Source: Glandiceps talaboti (lineage: Eukaryota; Hemichordata; Enteropneusta; Spengelidae). Taken from it: a DNA stretch of 20,000 bases. The DNA lies in assembly GCF_964340395.1 (NCBI RefSeq), contig NC_135550.1, positions 5,325,601-5,345,600 on the forward strand. The letters run 5' to 3'. Each line of letters opens with the position of its first letter. Position 1 is the stretch's first letter. Positions 16,626-20,000 of the stretch are shown in pieces. A program made the translations under genes and the position numbers. The notes under the pieces are model-generated. The model was not told the DNA's origin. It made no database searches and was given only the letters and a program-made list of their open reading frames with translations.

Positions 16626-17038
16626 CCGTCCTATAGTACAATATAAATGTGACAAGTATATTTCCTTGAGATATATATTGATACATCGACAATTTTTAAG
16701 GATTCAAAGGCCAAGCTTACGTGTCTGCGACCCTTATCAGTGCAGAATTAGATCGTACTATCATATTCCTTGCGGTTGGCGAACTATGACGTAAAAAAAA
16801 TCGATTTTGTGGCGATAGTGAAGTTTCTAAAGTATTCATTAACGTAAAAATCAAGTTGGTAGACATGCGTTTTAAGTGTATTCAATGTACGACACAACTG
16901 CCGAAGTTGAACGCCTTTCTTGGATTACAATTTGATTGCAGCGCAGCGTGAATGAATTCAACAACGTATATGCAAATGGATCACATGCTGATCAGGTCAT
17001 CGAAAGTGCAGATCTTTGAAATAAACATTTTTTTGACA
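16626..17038. other. No recognised gene
   Basis: No frame over 60 codons was seen and no repeat was identified. Confidence 0.5.
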
Positions 17039-17148
17039 GTGAAAATCTGTTTTCAATCGCAGCAAATATAATATTCTATTGTATGTGGTTCTGACTGAAT
17101 AAATCTGTAGTCCATCGTAGCTAATAAAATATTCCATTGTATGTGAGA
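17039..17148. repeat. Tandem duplication, about 58 bp
   Basis: Two similar units each contain AAATCTGT, ATCGYAGC and AATATTCYATTGTATGTG (ends near 17087 and 17145). The polypurine tract starts right after. Confidence 0.65.
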
Positions 17149-17340
17149 GAAGGGAGAGCGAGAGAGAGGAGACAGTAAGAGAGAAGAGAGAGCGAGGGAA
17201 GAGGAGAGAGTTAGAGAGAATCGAAGGGACAGCGAGAGAGGGAAAGCGAGAGAGAGACGGAGAGGAGAGCGAGAGAGAGAAGATAGAGCAAGAGAGCGAG
17301 AGAGAAGAGAGAAAGAGAGTGAGAGAGCAGATAGAAAAAA
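17145..17340 (+). repeat. (GA)n-rich polypurine tract
   Basis: Nearly 200 bp are almost pure purine on the plus strand, built from GAGA with scattered C/T interruptions. It could form triplex DNA. A serine/leucine-rich minus-strand frame is an artefact. Confidence 0.9.
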
Positions 17341-17411
17341 GTACAAAGTATTTGATACTTCGTCATGTCATGAATGTGTGATGACATACAGTACTTCGTC
17401 TAGCACTTTAA

Positions 17412-17500
17412 CGAGAGAGAGAGAGATAGAGAGACATACATACATACATACATACATAAATACATACATACATACATACATACATACATACATACATACT
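17412..17500. repeat. (GA)n followed by (CATA)n microsatellite
   Basis: GAGA/GATA (17412-17434) leads into about 16 CATA units up to 17500, next to the SINE head at 17501. A second CATA run is at 18664-18689. Confidence 0.95.
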
Positions 17501-17615
17501 GTCAAGATAACCGAGTGGGTTTTGTGGCGTAATTGCAGTCTAGAGGGTGGGGAACCAACCGTTTCTAAGGAAAAGAATGCACGCATACACACGGGGTCAC
17601 AGGTTTCACTTAAAG
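17501..17615 (+). mobile_element. tRNA-Leu-like SINE head, decayed
   Basis: GTCAAGATAACCGAGTGGG at 17501 mirrors the 5' end and A box of animal tRNA-Leu. A B-box-like CACAGGTTTCACT lies near 17598-17611. The spacing exceeds that of a tRNA and the stems do not close, so it is a SINE relic, not a tRNA gene. Confidence 0.45.
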
Positions 17616-17960
17616 TACTTTGTTATGTTAACGCAAGTCAAAAAATAATGTACAACACTCAGTAAGACTAAAGAACTAAATAAGTTCTAGTACATTACAT
17701 GTAACATGAGTTAAAGGTTAAGTTAAAGGTTGGTGGTGGCAACTTAATTAAAGTCACAACTAAGAGTTCAGGTTGTCTCCCGACACGTGCACGTCCGCGT
17801 TGTTCGCGTGAATTACTTACAAGTTCGGTGCTATCGAATTACTTTCGTCGAGCGAATCCGAAGCAGTCACACACTGTTGTTTGGGTTGCCGTTAGCGTTT
17901 CAGCATGCCAGCCCGTAGCAGGATTCCATGAAGTTCTACGGTGCACAGTTAGTGTACACT
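17616..17960. other. No recognised gene
   Basis: Contains short direct repeats (AAGGTTAAGTTAAAGGTTGG near 17713) and CpG-rich sequence around 17780-17860; no supported frame. Confidence 0.4.
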
Positions 17961-18045
17961 TTCAGGGTCCATACAGCATGCACAACAACCAGCAAGGCTC
18001 CAACCATGATGATGTTCGGTCGTCAGCCGTCGAAGCTTAAGTGAT
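17961..18045 (+). pseudogene. Possible Gypsy-type integrase remnant
   Basis: One frame reads H-T-A-C-T-T-T-S-K-A-P-T-M-M-M-F-G-R-Q-P-S-K-L before a stop (about 18044). This resembles the integrase C-terminal A-Y-N-x-x-x-H-x-x-T-x-x-x-P-x-x-L-M-F-G-R-x-P signature of Gypsy/Ty3 elements. The fragment is short, isolated and has no LTRs. Confidence 0.35.
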
Positions 18046-18177
18046 CCCTTCCACGAGGACGGGTTCTCAGACCTTTGTATAGTGCCCTATCTACCACCTG
18101 TACTCTAATATGCTAATAGCCACCAACCATCCTATTAAATCTACATAAACGGGATATCGACCGACTAAGGGTCCGTC

Positions 18178-18262
18178 TAGTATACTTTACAAAATTCACC
18201 TTGTGACAATAACTCCCCCATTTAAGACGAAAAGTAAGTTTTGTCTCAAAAGTAAAGTATAC
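18178..18262. repeat. 12-bp inverted repeat AGTATACTTTAC
   Basis: AGTATACTTTAC near 18179-18190 is the reverse complement of GTAAAGTATACT near 18252-18263, about 60 bp apart, around an AT-rich centre; a possible small MITE or foldback. Confidence 0.6.
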
Positions 18263-18275
18263 TGAAATTAAACTA

Positions 18276-18308
18276 TGCGTTAAACTCAATCAGAATGAGT
18301 TTAACGCA
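18276..18308. repeat. Perfect 13-bp hairpin
   Basis: TGCGTTAAACTCA (18276-18288) pairs exactly with TGAGTTTAACGCA (18296-18308) around a 7-nt loop. There is no U-tract, so a terminator-type role is not suggested. Confidence 0.8.
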
Positions 18309-18503
18309 ATATAATGTAAGAGTGAATGGAGTACGGAATCGACTAGTTGCTCAACAACTACTTTTCCGTTTTCTCCTTTTCCATATTGTTTTTTCAATTC
18401 TTTACAATTCTGGAATAAAGTATTATTGTTCTTTATTAAAGTCAAATATAAGTAAACATGTGTTTAATTTACATTGCTTTTATATGTCTAAAATGTTTGT
18501 TTT

Positions 18504-18526
18504 AAAAAAAAAAAAAAAAAAAAAAA
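18504..18526 (+). repeat. A23 homopolymer
   Basis: A run of 23 A follows AT-rich sequence; it could be the poly-A tail of a retrocopy, but no coding sequence upstream is recognised and no upstream AATAAA sits at the usual distance. From 18527 to about 18960 I see nothing else except a CATA run at 18664-18689. Confidence 0.7.
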
Positions 18527-18965
18527 GGGCGGTGTTGCAACGGAGACCGAGAAATGTCATGAGGCGCATTATCTTTTTTGGTCTGAATACGTGTTTCCTC
18601 AAATCTTAGTACAATAGCAAATGCATGGTAATATCATAGAATCATAAAGGAGGACGAGAGATGACATACATACATACATACATACATACTTATACGTCAC
18701 CTGTCATCAGCAGACATCTAGAAACCAAATGCCAAATGTCAACCGTACGAGATATCGTTGTATACATTGTAACAAGTCTTTAAACTATATGTTTATTTTG
18801 TGTCAGAGGGAAACTGTCAAAAATTTCATGCAGAACGACGATAGTCCAGATACGGCGAACGCACAGTCGTCACACGATCGGGAGCATGAATTCCTAAATT
18901 TATGAATGATATCAAAATTACCGCAACAGAGGGTGCAATTTTTGCTTAGGGAGCCTTCAGTATTT

Positions 18966-19090
18966 ACAGGGGGGCGGTGGAAATCACACATGGTCTGTTC
19001 AGAAAAACATGACCCTTCCCCCATTCTCCATTTAAAAAGTGACCCCCCCCCCCTTTGTCCCATTTTTAAAACATGACTCTCCCCATGACA
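18966..19090 (-). repeat. G-rich dispersed repeat (GGGGGTCA type)
   Basis: On the minus strand, GGGGGGTCA-type and GGGGAGAGTCATG motifs recur with T-rich spacers (C runs on the plus strand at about 19043-19054). The style matches anonymous dispersed repeats; no family name is claimed. Confidence 0.45.
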
Positions 19091-19252
19091 ATTGCATATA
19101 CTGAACGTTAATCAATATTCCCATTATATGTATACATACAAATTAAATGATTTTGACACTGTATTAGAATGCAATATTTGTACATATAAAGTGACAAACA
19201 GTAAGAAAACTGGCTAGTGACATTTCTCTTGTAATCATACACAATCTAGTTA

Positions 19253-19314
<62 letters not shown>

Positions 19315-19329
19315 GAGTTTGATACTATT

Positions 19330-19383
<54 letters not shown>
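19253..19383. repeat. (TA)n arrays around repeat block, copy B
   Basis: Two TA arrays (about 19253-19311 and 19333-19383) flank the 21-bp block ending GAGTTTGATACTATTTAC (19312-19332) that is shared with 1693-1713. Confidence 0.9.
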
Positions 19384-19386
<3 letters not shown>

Positions 19387-19857
19387 CTTCGAGAACGTGC
19401 TCATAAAAACATATAAAACACATACAAAAGACAAAGTGAAATACGACAAAAACACAACAGACAGTCTAAGTAACATGAACAAGTGAAAGGAAAGGTATAT
19501 AATAGTGCTTTCCATGTTGTGCATACCCTGTCTGATCTGGTCACTTGTAAAAGTTCCCTGATATCATTGTCATCATCATCATCACCTTCACCTTCAGTAT
19601 TGCCATTATCAGTGTCACTCTAATCTGAATCACTGTTACTACTTGAGTCAGTACATGTATCACTGTCCGTGTTCTCTATGACATTCAAAACTAAATCGTC
19701 ATCATCATCGTCGTCATCGTTGTTGTTGTCGTCGTCATCATCACCATCATATTTAACAACAAATTCACGGACAGCGTGAGTGATAAATTGAGATGGTATA
19801 CTCAACAAAATGCATCATTTTATTAAACAATTCTCTTACAATATATGTATTTTTTAG
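19384..19857. repeat. Non-coding stretch with TCA/TCG trinucleotide repeats
   Basis: TCATCATCATC and TCGTCGTCATCGTTGTTG runs occur at about 19568-19583 and 19697-19748. Read on the minus strand they give a poly-Asp/Asn/Ser frame, which I treat as repeat translation. Confidence 0.6.
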
Positions 19858-20000
19858 GAAGAGATGTATTAGTGGGTGAAAGTCTGTGTGTGTATGTGTG
19901 TCTAATTGTGTGTCTATCTGTGTCATCGTTTTCTCTAAAACGGCTGGCTCAATTCAAACGAAATTTGGCACAACTGTTCCGTTGAGTAATGGCAAGAAAT
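19858..20000 (+). repeat. Dispersed repeat with TG tract and AACGGCTGG..AAATTTGGCAC core
   Basis: A TCTGTGTGTGT stretch is followed by AAACGGCTGGCTCAATTC and GAAATTTGGCACAACTG. This core wording (cggctgg ... aaatttgg) is seen in many invertebrate dispersed repeats. It is cut by the window end. Confidence 0.45.

Noticed and set aside
17053-17592. Ser/Leu-rich and Met-Tyr-Val-Cys-rich minus-strand frames
   Set aside because: They translate GA and CATA repeats.
18295-18609. 104-codon plus-strand frame
   Set aside because: It starts inside a hairpin arm, includes a poly-Lys run from the A23 tract and has no recognised domain.
19620-19808. Acidic Asp/Asn/Ser minus-strand protein
   Set aside because: It is mostly trinucleotide-repeat translation, with no splice context or conserved domain; an acidic disordered tail of a real gene cannot be fully excluded.
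1-20000. CRISPR arrays, bacterial operons, rRNA genes, viral or toxin genes
   Set aside because: No spaced direct-repeat arrays, no compact co-directional coding, and no rRNA, viral replication or toxin motifs were seen.

Overview
The window looks like nuclear DNA of a non-mammalian, probably marine-invertebrate animal. It is AT-rich, holds short coding exons with GT..AG introns, and is packed with microsatellites, decayed non-LTR retrotransposons, tRNA-derived SINEs and small inverted-repeat elements. Nothing resembles a bacterial operon, plasmid or CRISPR locus. The species cannot be fixed from the sequence alone.

Region 1 (1-5170) is the 3' part of a plus-strand gene for a phosphoethanolamine N-methyltransferase-like enzyme (PMT/PEAMT, first-methyltransferase type). 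Five exons (15-170, 3193-3320, 3897-4060, a weak 27-nt exon at 4697-4723, and 5108-5170 with the stop) join in consistent phase. Its roughly 3-kb first visible intron holds a truncated LINE 3' end, two 129-bp tRNA-derived SINE copies, compound microsatellites, and the best find of the window: a near-canonical type I hammerhead self-cleaving ribozyme (core 1461-1509) inside a 110-bp foldback, next to long TA arrays and a 14-bp hairpin. The next intron carries a degenerate purine-rich minisatellite.

Region 2 (5171-9120) is mostly repeats: a LINE 3' hairpin tail with CTA repeats, two diverged tandem-repeat arrays (periods about 118 and 145 bp), a 244-bp MITE with a TA target duplication, and a frameshifted LINE reverse transcriptase pseudogene (8129-9117).

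Region 3 (9121-11400) is a nested structure: a 302-bp tandem repeat whose second unit is interrupted by a 1742-bp terminal-inverted-repeat element (9544-11285) flanked by ACAAT duplications. Unit 1 supplies the empty site.

Region 4 (11400-15620) may hold a small unrecognised plus-strand gene: TATA-like box, candidate first exon, phase-compatible terminal exon at 15448-15587 and two AATAAA signals. Between these exons lie an inverted pair of SINE-like tails and a 337-bp tandem repeat carrying RFX X-box-like dyads.

Region 5 (15620-20000) is intergenic or intronic, with CA, AAT, GA, CATA and TA microsatellites, a tRNA-Leu-like SINE, a possible Gypsy integrase remnant, hairpins and C-rich dispersed repeats. 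The only gene I recognise with good support is the PMT-like enzyme; no cooperation between genes can be read from the window.
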